Assembly (NCBI GenBank): GCA_011799875.1
Contig: CM022302.1
Coordinates: forward strand, 52,357,439-52,421,438
Length of the DNA stretch: 64,000 nt
Direction: 5' to 3'
Source of the DNA: Thinopyrum elongatum
Taxonomy: Eukaryota > Streptophyta > Magnoliopsida > Poales > Poaceae
A model generated the notes under the pieces. The model was not told the DNA's origin and did not search any database. It saw nothing but the letters and a program-made list of their open reading frames with translations. Shown piece after piece: positions 21,901-32,319 of this stretch (positions within the stretch are counted from its first letter, which is position 1; the number at the start of each line of letters is the position of its first letter). The translations under genes and the position numbers were made by a program.

Positions 21901-22939
21901 AAGCAATTGAGATTCCAGTAGTCCTTTGGCATGTGGCAAGATGCACAGGTGCTGAGGACTTTGCAGGAGCAGTTGAGGATTTTGCAACCGAGGGAGTTGG
22001 AGCTGCTTTTGAGGAATTTGCTTGAGGAACAGGCCGTGAGGGCATTGCAGCTGAGGAACTTGTCTTAACAGCTGATTTCTTCAGCATAGCCTTCTTAGGC
22101 TTGATAGCAGAGGCCTCAGCGGCGGCAGCAACAGAATCTTCATTGAATTTCTTTACTGCCTCTTTAGCCACTTTGGCCAGCTTGGCTTGACGCTTAGCCC
22201 ACTCCTGAGGAAATTCCTCACCTCTTCTGATGCTAGTGGGATCAGCTTCTTCGCCAGGAGCCAATGGAGGTCTTGGACATGGAGGGTTAACAGCAAATTT
22301 CTTCATGTACTTGGGAGTGACATAGCGATATTCCCTCCATTCTCTTGCCCATCTCCTCTCAATCTTCTGAATGCGCACTTTGCGCTGATTTTTGTTCTCC
22401 TTGCCATGAGTTGCTTCATCAGGAGTACAATATTCATAATAGATGTCATTAGGGATCTCAAAAGCAGTATTTGTTTCTGGCCTCTTTCCTCCCTTCTGAG
22501 GTCTTTTACCATCAGCCATTTTCTTCACTTGAGGGTTTTGAACAATCGAATTTTCTGATGAGGTGTGCAATTTTTCTTCAAGGAACGCTGCAAATGAGTT
22601 AAGTTGATGAGAACCTAGAGATTCAGCAGCGGACATGTGTACCTGTGAACAGAATATAGGTGCGAAGAGTTTTGGAGAGGTCATATGCGTTCTCAGAAGA
22701 TTTTCAAAAGTATCAAGTTTGAGGAAGATGACCAGGGGTGTTTTGAGGAATTTCACTAAGCATTTTTGACTTAGGTTCCAGAGTTGTGTAGATTGAAAAT
22801 CCACACAATTGAGGAATCTTGAAGAAAAACGTTGCTTAGAGAAACTGATCAAGGACAGAAGCAAGTTGGTGTTTAAGAATATGAAAGTTGAAGAATAAAC
22901 ACCTTTTGAAGATTTTGTGGAAATCATCAGAATCAACAA
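18925..22939 (-). pseudogene. Additional ORF of the copia element (about 1,340 codons, two stops)
   Basis: One reading frame runs from 22939 to a TGA at 18925-18927, broken only by TAA at 20546-20548 and TAG at 19097-19099. The frame is kept across both stops. Probable starts are MSAAESLGSH near 22637 or MADGKRPQKGG further on. The first part is basic, Ala/Ser/Pro-rich and low-complexity, with lysine clusters that could be nuclear signals (AVKKRKASASS, APKKLKTLR), and ends acidic. The second part is more globular, with HITGNVDDVNSWVLDWMT, SDHLMQVLMKPLKPGQAPRT, LLYVPRTVYRILTKTLSPIK and YHDFFMRTLANVALSPFELK. I recall similar sequences annotated as plant transposon proteins of unknown function. 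It has no capsid, protease or polymerase motif and no membrane segment typical of an envelope. The role is unknown. Confidence 0.8.
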
Positions 22940-23205
22940 GGGCAGTAAAAATAAATTTTATTTACCCTTGACGAAGAACACGACAAACTGAGAGTGGCAG
23001 TGGAGATGTTTGTCCATTCAGATCTTCCACGCCCTAACTTTGCGATGGAAAACAGCTACGGCGGCGGCGGAGTGAGGATTTCCGCGGCCGGCGTGAGTAC
23101 GACGGCGACGAGGTCGAGGCAGTGAAGCTCTTCCTCACCGGTGACGATGGAGTGTAGCGGCGACGCTAGGTCTGAGAGCTCGAGCGAGGGAGTAAGATCG
23201 AGCGG
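22640..23205 (-). other. Putative leader exon and intron of the additional ORF
   Basis: Below the TATA box, the minus strand has a GC-rich leader (about 23205-22972) ending tcgtcaagg followed by GTAAAT, a donor-like site. An AT-rich stretch runs to GTTCACAG near 22647-22640, an acceptor-like site just before the MSAAESLG start. This is inferred from splice-site consensus only. Confidence 0.4.
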
Positions 23206-23234
23206 GGTAAATGAGCTCTGAGGAGGGTGAGGGG

Positions 23235-23242
23235 TATTTATA
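23235..23242 (-). promoter_or_regulatory. Internal TATA box upstream of the additional ORF
   Basis: The minus strand reads gctataaatacccctcacc, a good plant TATA box. It lies between pol and the additional ORF, 300 bases upstream of the first ATG of the open frame. The surrounding 23000-23260 is far richer in G and C than the rest of the element, as in a host-gene promoter. Confidence 0.55.
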
Positions 23243-23249
23243 GCAGAGG

Positions 23250-23964
23250 TGAAAAAACGCTCGTTCGAAGAAAATGGACAAACGTGCCCCTGACCCTTCT
23301 CATCCTAGCGACATGTGTCACCCACGAACTGTGAAGTGGAGATCGTGTTAGATCGAGGGTGAATAGATAAATCTTATCGAGGGATAAGGAACGGTTTGAA
23401 CGGCAAAAGCCGAAAATTCAGATAAGAATATTTTAATGTTTCGTTCGCAAATTCTTCAGCTGTCAAGGACACAGTGAAGACTTTGAACGGATTTCAAATA
23501 GAACGCACATGAAGAATTTGTGAACGGACTGGATTGAGTTTAGAACAGAGGGGGAACGGGTCCGATCACATTCACTTAGAAGGAAAAAAACAACTTGAAG
23601 AATTAGCAATAAGTGAATGCTGTAGAGGACAGAAAACTCAAATATATATATATTCAATGAAGAACACAGACGGAAAGAGTGAAGATTTTGCAAAGTTGAA
23701 GAATTTGAAAATTTGAAGAATTTGCACAATGATGAAAAAACTCAAATTTTGAAGATTTTCAACTTTTTGTGGTGGCGTGACCCACCGTGTAAGAATGATG
23801 ATTTCAGACACCGCGTACAATTGTCGTAGGGCTCTGAGAATCAAATTATTCATTAATTTCTTCACACTTAGAGGGTTAGTCTTCATTGATTGAAGAAAAA
23901 CGTTTCTTCGTGTGTTGCACATCTAAGTCATCAATTTGCATAAGTGTTAGGATGTGTGTCCTTT
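23250..23964 (-). other. Spacer between pol and the internal promoter
   Basis: AT-rich, with many gaagaattt and cttcaa words like the rest of the internal region. No gene is seen. Confidence 0.5.
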
Positions 23965-26900
23965 TCAAAGGACATTCAAAGATTCTAAGATATTTAGCTC
24001 ACACCGCAACTTGCTAAATCTCTTCTCATCCAAGGGCTTTGTGAAGGTATCCGCTAGCTGTTCTTCAGACTTCACAGGATCAATAGAGATGTCACCCTTC
24101 AACACATGATTTCGAAGAAAATGATGACGAATCTCGATGTGCTTTGTCTTCGAGTGCTGAACTGGGTTATGAGCAATTTTGATGGCACTCTCGTTGTCGC
24201 AGTAGAGTGGCACATTCTTCACATTGATGCCGTAGTCCTTGAGGGTTTGCTTCATCCATAGCAATTGAGCACAGCAAGAACCAGCAGCAATATACTCAGC
24301 TTCAGCAGTAGAGAGTGATACACAGTTCTGCTTCTTCGAGGACCAACATACTAAGGATCGTCCGAGGAAATGGCATGTGCCTGAAGTTGACTTGCGGTCC
24401 ACACGATCACCGGCGTAGTCAGAGTCAGAATATCCAATGAGATCAAAAACCGAGCCCTTGGGATACCATAATCCAAGTGTTGGAGTGTGAGCTAGATATC
24501 GAAGAATATGTTTCACAGCCTTATAGTGTGATTCCTTCGGTGTAGCTTGAAAACAGGCACACATGCAAACACTAAGCATAATATCCGGCCTAGATGCACA
24601 TAGGTACAATAAAGAACCAATCATGGAGCGGTATACCTTTTGATCGAAGTCTATTCCATTTTCATCAGTGCATAGATGGCCATTTGTGGGCATAGGGATT
24701 TTGACGCCTCTGCATTCTTGCATACCGAATTTCCTCAGAACGTCCTTGAGGTATTTCTCTTGAGAAATGAAAATGCCATTATGTTGTTGACGAATTTGAA
24801 GACCTAAGAAGAATTTCAATTCTCCCATCATGGACATTTGATATTCCTCACTCATCATGTAAGCAAATTCGTCACTGTAATGTTGGTTAGTACAGCCAAA
24901 GATAATATCATCAACATATATTTGGCACACGAATAATTCATCATCATAGGTTTTGGTGAAAAGAGTTGGGTCGAGTGAACCGGGTTTGAAGCCTTTCTTC
25001 ATGAGGAATTCCTTCAGAGTATCATACCACGCCCGAGGGGCCTGCTTGAGGCCATAGAGGGCCTTATTGAGTCTGAAGACTTTGTCAGGATGTTTAGGGT
25101 CTTCAAAACCTGGGGGTTGAGCAACATATACTTCTTCCTCAAGCTTACCATTGAGGAATGCACTTTTCACATCCATTTGATATAAGATGATATTATGATG
25201 GTTACAATAAGCAAGCAATATGCGAATAGCCTCAAGTCTATCAACAGGTGCAAAAGTCTCATCGAAATCAATTCCTTCAACCTGTGTGTAGCCTTGAGCT
25301 ACAAGACGAGCCTTGTTCCTCACCACTAGGCCATTTTCATCTTGCTTGTTGCGGTAGATCCATTTGGTACCGATGATATTGTGCTTGCATGGGTCCGGTC
25401 GCTTGACAAGCTTCCACACATTGTTGAGCTTGAATTGATGTAATTCCTCTTGCATTGCTTGAATCCATTCAGGCTCTAGAAATGCCTCATCAACTTTGGT
25501 GGGCTCTGTGATAGAGACGAAAGCAAAATGCCCACAAAAGTTAGATAAATGTGAAGCTTTTGAGCGAGTCAGAGGACCTGGTGCGTTGATGTCGTTGATG
25601 ATTCTCTCAATCTGTACTTCATTTGCAACGCGGGGATGAGCAGGTTGACGACTTTGATTTGGCTCAGCATTTTCTTCAGAGCCATTTTCTTCAGATGCGC
25701 CAGCATGCTGTTCTTCATGTTCTGGAATGATTTCTTCAGCAGATTCTTCGGTAGGAATCACATCCTCAGTAGCTTTGAACTTGATGGTTTCCTCAGGTGT
25801 CTTTTCATCTAGCACAGGAGGTAGGTGCTCTCTTTGCGAGCCGTTAGTTTCATCGAACCGCACATCTACAGTTTCAACAACCTTGTTGTGATAGGCATTG
25901 AAGACCCTGTAGGTGTGCGAGTCCTTTCCGTAACCAAGCATAAAACCTTCATGTGCTTTCGGTGCAAATTTAGAGTTGTGATGTGGATCTCTAATCCAGC
26001 ATTTAGCACCGAAGACTTTGAAATAACTCACATTGGATTTCTTGTCAGTGAGGAGTTCATATGAGGTCTTCTTGAAGAATTTGTGAAGATATACCCTGTT
26101 GATGACGTGGCATGCAGTATGAATTGCCTCAGGCCAGAAGTGACGAGGTGTCTTGTATTCATCTAGCATGGTGCGAGCCATCTCAACAAGAGTCCTGTTC
26201 TTGCGCTCCACAACGCCATTCTGCTGAGGAGTGTATGGGGCAGATAGCTCATGAGTAATACCAAGTTCATCGAGATAGTCATCAAGACCAGTATTCTTGA
26301 ACTCAGTCGCATTGTCACTACGTATATGCTTGATCTTCATGCCGAAATTCGTCGAAGCCCTTGAGGAAAATCGTCTGAAGACTTCCTGCACTTCAGTCTT
26401 GTAAGTAATGACATGCACCCATGTGTAACGAGAATAGTCATCAACAATGACAAAGCCATATAGAGATGCTGCATTTGTTAGTGTGGCATAATGAGTAGGG
26501 CCAAAGAGATCCATATGAAGCAATTCAAAAGGACGAGAAGTAGTCATGATAGTCTTCGAGGGGTGCTTGGCTCTGGTCATCTTTCCAGCCTCACAAGCCC
26601 CACAAAGATGATCTTTGAGGAATTTGACACCCTCGATGCCAATGACGTGCTTTTTCTTCACGAGCGTGTGTAAGTTCCTCATGCCAGCATGACCCAGTCG
26701 TCGATGCCATAGCCAGCCTTCTGAAGCTTTAGCAAGTAGACAAGTGGCAGGCTGTGGTCCTGCAGAGAAATCAACAATATACAAGTGTCCTCTCCTAAAG
26801 CCTTCGAAGACTTTGGAATTGTCAGATTCCATGAGCACTAAGCAACGATATTTGCCAAAGACAACAACCATATCATGATCACAAAGCATTGAGACAGACA

Positions 26901-27129
26901 TGAGGTTGAATCCGAGGGACTCGACAAGCATGACTTTATCCATGTGTCGATCCTTTGAGATTGCAACCCTACCTAGACCCAATACCTTGCTTTTGCCTTT
27001 GTCAGCGTAGGTGATATGCTTCAAGTGTGATGGAGATAAAGGAGTGTTCATCAGTAAGCTCTTGTCACCGGTCATGTGATTTGTACATCCACTATCGAGG
27101 ACCCACTCAGTAGCTTTGGGTAAATCATC
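23965..27129 (-). CDS. Copia pol: protease (part), integrase, reverse transcriptase, RNase H
   Basis: This frame is open for more than 1,040 codons. Just before the first ATG lies the protease active site DSGCT (27082-27096). Counting from the ATG at 27075, the integrase zinc finger HRRLGHAGM...CGACEAGK comes near residues 125-170. The integrase core follows with [21 protein letters not shown] and a [14 protein letters not shown] containing the catalytic Glu. The reverse transcriptase has YVDD at 720-723 and [15 protein letters not shown] before it. RNase H has [10 protein letters not shown] and [10 protein letters not shown]. All catalytic signatures are intact. One oddity is RSDNATEF, where Gly is more usual than Ala. 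The protein makes, processes and integrates the element's cDNA in virus-like particles and the nucleus. Confidence 0.95.
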   Translation of the reverse strand, partial: DDLPKATEWVLDSGCTNHMTGDKSLLMNTPLSPSHLKHITYADKGKSKVLGLGRVAISKDRHMDKVMLVESLGFNLMSVSMLCDHDMVVVFGKYRCLVLMESDNSKVFEGFRRGHLYIVDFSAGPQPATCLLAKASEGWLWHRRLGHAGMRNLHTLVKKKHVIGIEGVKFLKDHLCGACEAGKMTRAKHPSKTIMTTSRPFELLHMDLFGPTHYATLTNAASLYGFVIVDDYSRYTWVHVITYKTEVQEVFRRFSSRASTNFGMKIKHIRSDNATEFKNTGLDDYLDELGITHELSAPYTPQQNGVVERKNRTLVEMARTMLDEYKTPRHFWPEAIHTACHVINRVYLHKFFKKTSYELLTDKKSNVSYFKVFGAKCWIRDPHHNSKFAPKAHEGFMLGYGKDSHTYRVFNAYHNKVVETVDVRFDETNGSQREHLPPVLDEKTPEETIKFKATEDVIPTEESAEEIIPEHEEQHAGASEENGSEENAEPNQSRQPAHPRVANEVQIERIINDINAPGPLTRSKASHLSNFCGHFAFVSITEPTKVDEAFLEPEWIQAMQEELHQFKLNNVWKLVKRPDPCKHNIIGTKWIYRNKQDENGLVVRNKARLVAQGYTQVEGIDFDETFAPVDRLEAIRILLAYCNHHNIILYQMDVKSAFLNGKLEEEVYVAQPPGFEDPKHPDKVFRLNKALYGLKQAPRAWYDTLKEFLMKKGFKPGSLDPTLFTKTYDDELFVCQIYVDDIIFGCTNQHYSDEFAYMMSEEYQMSMMGELKFFLGLQIRQQHNGIFISQEKYLKDVLRKFGMQECRGVKIPMPTNGHLCTDENGIDFDQKVYRSMIGSLLYLCASRPDIMLSVCMCACFQATPKESHYKAVKHILRYLAHTPTLGLWYPKGSVFDLIGYSDSDYAGDRVDRKSTSGTCHFLGRSLVCWSSKKQNCVSLSTAEAEYIAAGSCCAQLLWMKQTLKDYGINVKNVPLYCDNESAIKIAHNPVQHSKTKHIEIRHHFLRNHVLKGDISIDPVKSEEQLADTFTKPLDEKRFSKLRCELNILESLNVL

Positions 27130-27368
27130 CTGCAGATGAATTAGTGCATCTTACGAACTCATATACTTCAGAGTGAAGAATATGACATCAAATTCATCAG
27201 ACATATTTCATCAATTAAAGCAACATATGTATATATAGCAATGTGAGGACGTGAGAAATGAATAAATCATTTCTTCATGATTAGCTTGCGTCCTTTCAAG
27301 CATTTCAGGTCTCCAGCAAATTCTTCAGACGATTTAGTTCGTCTGGAGACCTGACCCTGCATAAGAGA
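27130..27368 (-). other. gag-pol junction, candidate intron
   Basis: gag and pol lie in different frames. The gag frame stops at 27369, and a 29-codon tail follows the stop in the same frame. A clear acceptor-like ctgcag ends at 27130, directly before the first pol codons of the protease ([14 protein letters not shown]). No obvious donor can be fixed. Confidence 0.4.
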
Positions 27369-29906
27369 TTAGTTCCTTTTCTTCACCACCCACATCTGGA
27401 GGGGTGGCAAAGAGTTCATCATTCTGCGAGCTCCATAAGAGAAAGGTGGCATAGACGCCAGACCACTTCGTTTCACATAAGAGGGGTTAGGGTAAGCATA
27501 TGAATAAGCAGAGAAATTCTTCGAGGACTTATGAACATAATGATTTGAAGAATAATGCATATATTCATAGCCCTTAGGCTTTCCCTGCAAAACAGAAGTG
27601 TTAGCACGATGATGTTCATGTGAGGACTTTGATCCATGTGAGGAATTTGATTCATATGAAGAATTTGATCTGGGGTTCTTATTCTTCACAGGTGGTGTTA
27701 TGAGGACATTCACCTGAAGACTTTCAAGGCACTTTTTGGGAACCCAGATTTTCTTCATAGGGGGACCATTCCTGCAGTTAGATCCAACATATCTAGCAAA
27801 TACCTCACCATTCTGATGTTTGAACAGTTTATAGTTGGAGTCAAATGACTCATCAGATGAATATGAGGATTCACAAGTAAAGCCAGATAAAGTGGATGGA
27901 TCTACGGGAGGTCCCTTCGCAGCAACCCATGAGGTTTTGGGATACTGCTCCGGTTTCCAGTAGGTTCCATCAGCATTGAGTTTCCTCTCAAAGGCAATAC
28001 CCTCTTTCCTAGGGTTCCTGTTCAAGATCTGCTTTTTGAGCACATCACAAAGAGTCTGATGCCCTTTGAGGCTTTTGTACATGCCTGTCACATACAATTC
28101 CTTCAACCCTGCATTTTTGTCAGTGATACTAGTGGTATCCTCAGATGAGGAATTTGTGACCACAGAGATAGTTGAAGAATTTGCAGCAATGGAAGCATTT
28201 GAACATTGAGGTGAAGAATTAGCAGTTTCACGTTCAATGCATTTCAAGCATGGTGGAATAAATTCTTCCTGAGCGGAACTGATCTGTTGAGCAAGCAAAG
28301 AATCATTTTCCTTCTGAAGATCTTCATGACTCACCCTTAGCTTCTCAAGATCTTGCTTTCTTTGAAGAAATTCATAAGAAAGCTTCTCATGATCGGCTAG
28401 GAGAGTTTCATGACGACCTTGAAGGTTGTCAAACTTAGACTGTAGTTGCTGAAGATTATCAGTCAGTGTTTGAGTTCGATCCATTTCCTCACCTAACAGA
28501 TCATCGCTTTTGTCTAGCATATTTTGAACCTTTTCCAAAGCCTTTTGTTGTTTAACGGCAATATTAGCAAGTTTGGAATAGCTGGGTTTGAGGTTATCAT
28601 CAGATTCATCCTCACTTGATTCAGAGGAGGGATATTTGAGTACCTTGGCACCTTTTGCCATGAAGCAATAGGTGGGAGCATAGTCATCGTTGCCGTCATC
28701 AGCAGTGTTGGGGAAGCCATTTTCCTCAGTGTTGAAGATGGACTTGCTAACGTAAGCAGTAGCGAGGGCTAGGCTCGCCACACCAGAGTCTGACTCCTCA
28801 GATGCCTCCTCTTCCTCATGTTCCTCAGATTCAGCTTCAGAGTCCATTTCCTTGCCAATGAATGCCCGAGCTTTCTTGGAGCTGCTCTTCTTGTGAGATG
28901 AAGACTTTGAAGATCTTGACGATGAGGACTTTGAAGATTTCTTCTTCCTCTTAGAGTCATCTGAACAATCATCCTTGTATTTCTTCTTCTTTGATTCCTT
29001 CTCCCACTGAGGACAATCAGTAATGTAGTGACCAGGTTTCTTGCATTTATGGCAAGTTCTCTTCTTGTAATCACGGGATGAGGAATCTGATTTCATGTCA
29101 TCACCTCTTGAGGATTTTCCAAATCGGCCACGTCTAGAGAACTTCTGGAATTTCCTCACAAGCATTGCTAGCTCCTGACTCAGTTCTTCAGGATCACCAA
29201 GGCTGCTACCAGAATCTTCATCTTCAGATTCAGAGACTGCCTTGGCCTTCAGTGCACGAGATCTACCATAGCTCGGTCCGTAGAGATCTCTCTTCTCAGC
29301 TAGTTGGAATTCATGAGTATTTAGCCTCTCGAGGATATCAGCAGGATCAAGTGACTTGTAGTCACCACGTTCTTGAATCATCAGTGCCAGTGTATCGAAT
29401 GAAGAATCGAGTGACCTCAACAATTTCTTCACCACCTCATGGTCGGTGATGTCAGTGGCACCCAGTGCTTGAAGCTCGTTTGAAATGTCAGTGAGGCAAT
29501 CAAAGGTTTGCTGAACATTTTCGTTGTCGAGTCTTTTGAAGCGGTTGAAGAGATTGCGAAGAACGTCAACTCGAGAGTCACGTTGAGTTGAGACTCCTTC
29601 GTTGACCTTGGACAGCCTCTCCCACATAAGCTTAGCTGTCTCCAAAGCACTCACTCTGCCATACTACCCTTTGCTCAGATGGCCACATATGATATTCTTC
29701 GCTTGAGAGTCGAGTTGCTTGAATCTCTTCACATCAGCAGCGTTTACGGAAGGAGTGACAGAGGGAACACCCTTTTCCACAACATACCAGAGGTCGTTGT
29801 CAATTGCCTCAAGATGCATGCGCATCTTGTTCTTCCAGTAGGGGTAGTCCGTCCCATCGAAGGTAGGACACCCAGCTGAGACCTTGATCATGCCTGCAGT
29901 CGACAT
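27369..29906 (-). pseudogene. Copia gag, one nonsense codon
   Basis: Gag forms the virus-like particle. The start MSTAGMIKVSAGCPTFDGTD and YPYWKNKMRMHLEA is typical of copia Gag. A TAG at 29664-29666 follows GHLSKG, and the same frame continues with VSALETAKLMWERLSKVNEG (UBN2-type Gag core). The CCHC zinc knuckle CHKCKKPGHYITDC lies near 29015-29056. Downstream is a Lys/Ser-rich region, a coiled coil around 28300-28560 (many Leu/Gln/Glu heptads) and a Tyr/Ser-rich end. A single substitution (CAG to TAG) would explain the stop. The total of about 845 codons is long for a copia Gag. Confidence 0.92.
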
Positions 29907-29959
29907 AACTAAAACTCCAGGTGGTTAAACCAAAATCACACAGAACAAGGGAGTACCTT

Positions 29960-29972
29960 GCTCTGATACCAA
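29960..29972 (-). promoter_or_regulatory. Primer-binding site (initiator tRNA-Met type)
   Basis: The minus strand reads TTGGTATCAGAGC next to the 5' LTR, the standard complement of the 3' end of initiator tRNA-Met used by plant copia elements. Confidence 0.93.
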
Positions 29973-31602
29973 TTGAAAGTGCGTTATATCGACTAGAGGG
30001 GGGGTGAATAGGCGATTTTTACAAATTCATCACTGAGGAATTTCAAGGTGAGGAAATTCCTAAGCGACGAACTACTTAGCAGCGGAATGAGTACTCAGAT
30101 GCAAGCATAACAGAGCAGTAGTACAGTCATCATGATGAAATGAAAACAAGCACAGAGTACGAGTAGCGTAAACACAGGATAAGCAGGCTGAAGACAAACT
30201 GACTGAAGAATTTGAACTGAGGAAATTGAGAAAGTCTTCAGACAAAGTCTTGAAACAGTAATGATCAAATACATAGCAAGTATGCGAGGAAATGAAAGGG
30301 TTGAGGAAATAGAACCAGTAGCTCGGTGAAGACACTGATTTGGTAGACCAGTTCCAACTGCTGTGACAGTTGTACGTCTGGTTGGAGCGGCTAGGTATTT
30401 AAACCTGAGGACACACAGTCCCGGACACCCAGTCCTGAACACACAGTCCATCCTTGAGCTAAGGTCACACAGACCTCGCCCAACCACTCGTGGTAAGTCT
30501 TCAGGTGACTTCCAAACCTTCACATACTCGGTCACTCGGCAATCCACAATTTTCTCTTGGATGCTCTAGACCATGACACCTAACCGTCTGGCGGATGCAC
30601 AGTCCTCAAAGGTAACAAGCGTCGGTTCCACACAGGAACAATCTCTTCAGTGATGCTCAATCACTTTGGGTTTGTAGGTGTTTGGGTTTTTGGGTTTTTC
30701 CTCACTTGATGATTTTCGCTCAAAGTCCTCGGAGGATGGGATGCTCTAAATGACAAGTGTCAATCTATCTCTCGGAGCAGCCAACCAGCTAGTGGTTGAA
30801 GGGGGCGGCTATTTATAGCCTAGGGAGCAGCCCGACATGATAAGACATAAATGCGGAGGATGGGATGCTCTAAATGACAAGTGTCAATCTATCTCTCGGA
30901 GCAGCCAACCAGCTAGTGGTTGAAGGGGGCGGCTATTTATAGCCTAGGGAGCAGCTCGACATGATAAGACATAAATGCCCTTCAATGATATGACCGTTAG
31001 GTGGGTAGATATTTTGGGACAGTTGGCATGTAGCACAGCAACGGTCGGAAATTTGAGTATCAAATTCCTCAGGGCTGTCATGTTCCTCACTTGTAGGCAA
31101 TCCGCACTGGCGAATTCCTAACTCCTCAGTCAGAACAAATTCCTCAGAGAACAGAAGAACTTCGTCTCTGTCACTGAAGAAATTGACTGAACTGTATGAG
31201 ATTTCCAATGGCTTCACTCGAAGGGATTGGTAGGTGTAGGATTTTGAGTTGAGCATCACGTGGAAACTTTTCCTTAGTTTTACCTCGACCCCCTTTAATA
31301 GTACGGTGTTTCCTATGACTCAAGAAGAAGAAAATGAAACTACAAAAACAAAAGTCTTCACGCTTCATAATCCTCGCATGAATATCAAGTCTTCAGCGTC
31401 ACACCAATTTCTTCACTTTCAAAGTCTTCAAGAAAACCAAAGTTTTCAGTTGAAGACATTCATTTTTAGGGGTCGACATTCATCGTAAATAACAAACTCC
31501 TCATAGACTTATAGACCTGTGTACACTCACAAACACATTAGTCCCTTAACCTATAAGTCTTCAATACACCAAAATCACTAAGGGGCACTAGATGCACTTA
31601 CA
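29973..31602 (-). repeat. Copia 5' LTR (1,630 bp)
   Basis: Pairs with 16875-18403. It is longer because of a 124-base tandem duplication (30730-30977) and lacks about 25 bases near 30448. Confidence 0.95.
30730..30977. repeat. 124-bp tandem duplication in the 5' LTR doubling the TATA box
   Basis: Unit 30730-30853 is followed by 30854-30977. They are nearly identical (cccgac against ctcgac near the end). Each carries the minus-strand core promoter ctataaatagcc, at 30809-30818 and 30933-30942. The other LTR has a single unit. Confidence 0.95.
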
Positions 31603-31777
31603 CCTTCCCGTCCCCGTCCTAACTACCGTCGATCGTCTGCATCGTCCTGTCGCCGGCACCACCTTGGCGAGCCTCTTTTTCTTATCCTTTTTATAAAAAA
31701 AAAATCATGTTTGTGTGATTTAGATAGTTACTTGTATAATTTTCTTACCTGTATGGTTGTTTGTTATACATAGTGGC

Positions 31778-32259
31778 ATGGTTTTGATATCCGTCCCCGT
31801 CGGCCCTCGTCCGGTTTATGATTCGGATGTGGTATATTCTCTTTTATAACTATTTGTTGCATTTCATGTTTATGATAATTATGCCCATCTAGTTGACATA
31901 GATATTTTTATCTAGGAGGTATGTGAACCGGAAATTGCAACCAACCCTCTTGTCGAGAAGTTAAATTTAGTTGAAAAAATGAGTATTTGAAAGAAAAATT
32001 GAAAAGAATTGAAGAAGAGAAGATGAAACTGGAGTTGTTTGTTGCCGATGTTGCTGATGATCACAAGATCAAGATGGATGCAATGCCCTTGAAAATTAGA
32101 AAGATTAGAAAATATGCCGTTAATAAAGAGGCTTGGTATCACTATGCTGTTGGATCAATTGTTATCTTAGTTGCGATCTTGATCGCATTTGTTGTTGCAT
32201 CTAAATGCTTTAGCTTGAGAGTTTGTATGAACTTTATGTATGAGAATAAGTCTGTATGA
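31778..32259 (+). pseudogene. CACTA accessory gene, two exons, frameshifted
   Basis: Exon 1 is 31778-31831 (MVLISVPVGPRPVYDSDV, 18 codons, donor GTATAT). Exon 2 starts at 31916 after tctag. It reads EVCEPEIATNPLVEKLNLVE, then a 4-base deletion near 31974-31980 relative to the copy at 59344-59810 shifts the frame. Beyond it the other frame continues with LKRIEEEKMKLELFVADVAD, IRKIRKYAVNKEAWYHYAVG and a hydrophobic SIVILVAILIAFVVASKCF. The protein is a coiled coil followed by a C-terminal membrane segment. It has no known enzymatic motif. It sits just upstream of the transposase gene on the same strand, once the copia insertion at 32320 is ignored. Confidence 0.75.
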
Positions 32260-32319
32260 ACTTGTATTAATTTGGTCTTTTCGGTGTTGTTTTATGAGAA
32301 TAAGTGTGTATGAACTTTA

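Larger units (their letters stand above)
16875..31602 (-). mobile_element. 14.7-kb Ty1-copia retrotransposon with an extra ORF
   Basis: Both LTRs begin TGAAAGTGCG and end CACTTACA in plus orientation. The 5-base target duplication CCTTC is perfect (16870-16874 and 31603-31607). The coding strand is minus, so the right LTR is the 5' LTR. The internal order from the right is primer-binding site, gag, pol (protease, integrase, reverse transcriptase, RNase H), an internal promoter-like region, the extra ORF and the polypurine tract. Size and layout fit the SIRE/Maximus lineage of large copia elements, but I did not assign a family name. The LTRs differ by scattered mismatches plus a 124-base duplication and one deletion of about 25 bases, so the insertion is recent relative to the CACTA. 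Confidence 0.95.

Noticed and set aside
20748..22558. Long plus-strand frames opposite the additional ORF
   Set aside because: They are antisense shadows of a long minus-strand frame, with skewed composition.
18925..22939. Envelope gene interpretation of the additional ORF
   Set aside because: No signal peptide, membrane anchor or cysteine pattern typical of envelope proteins; the sequence is charged and partly low-complexity.
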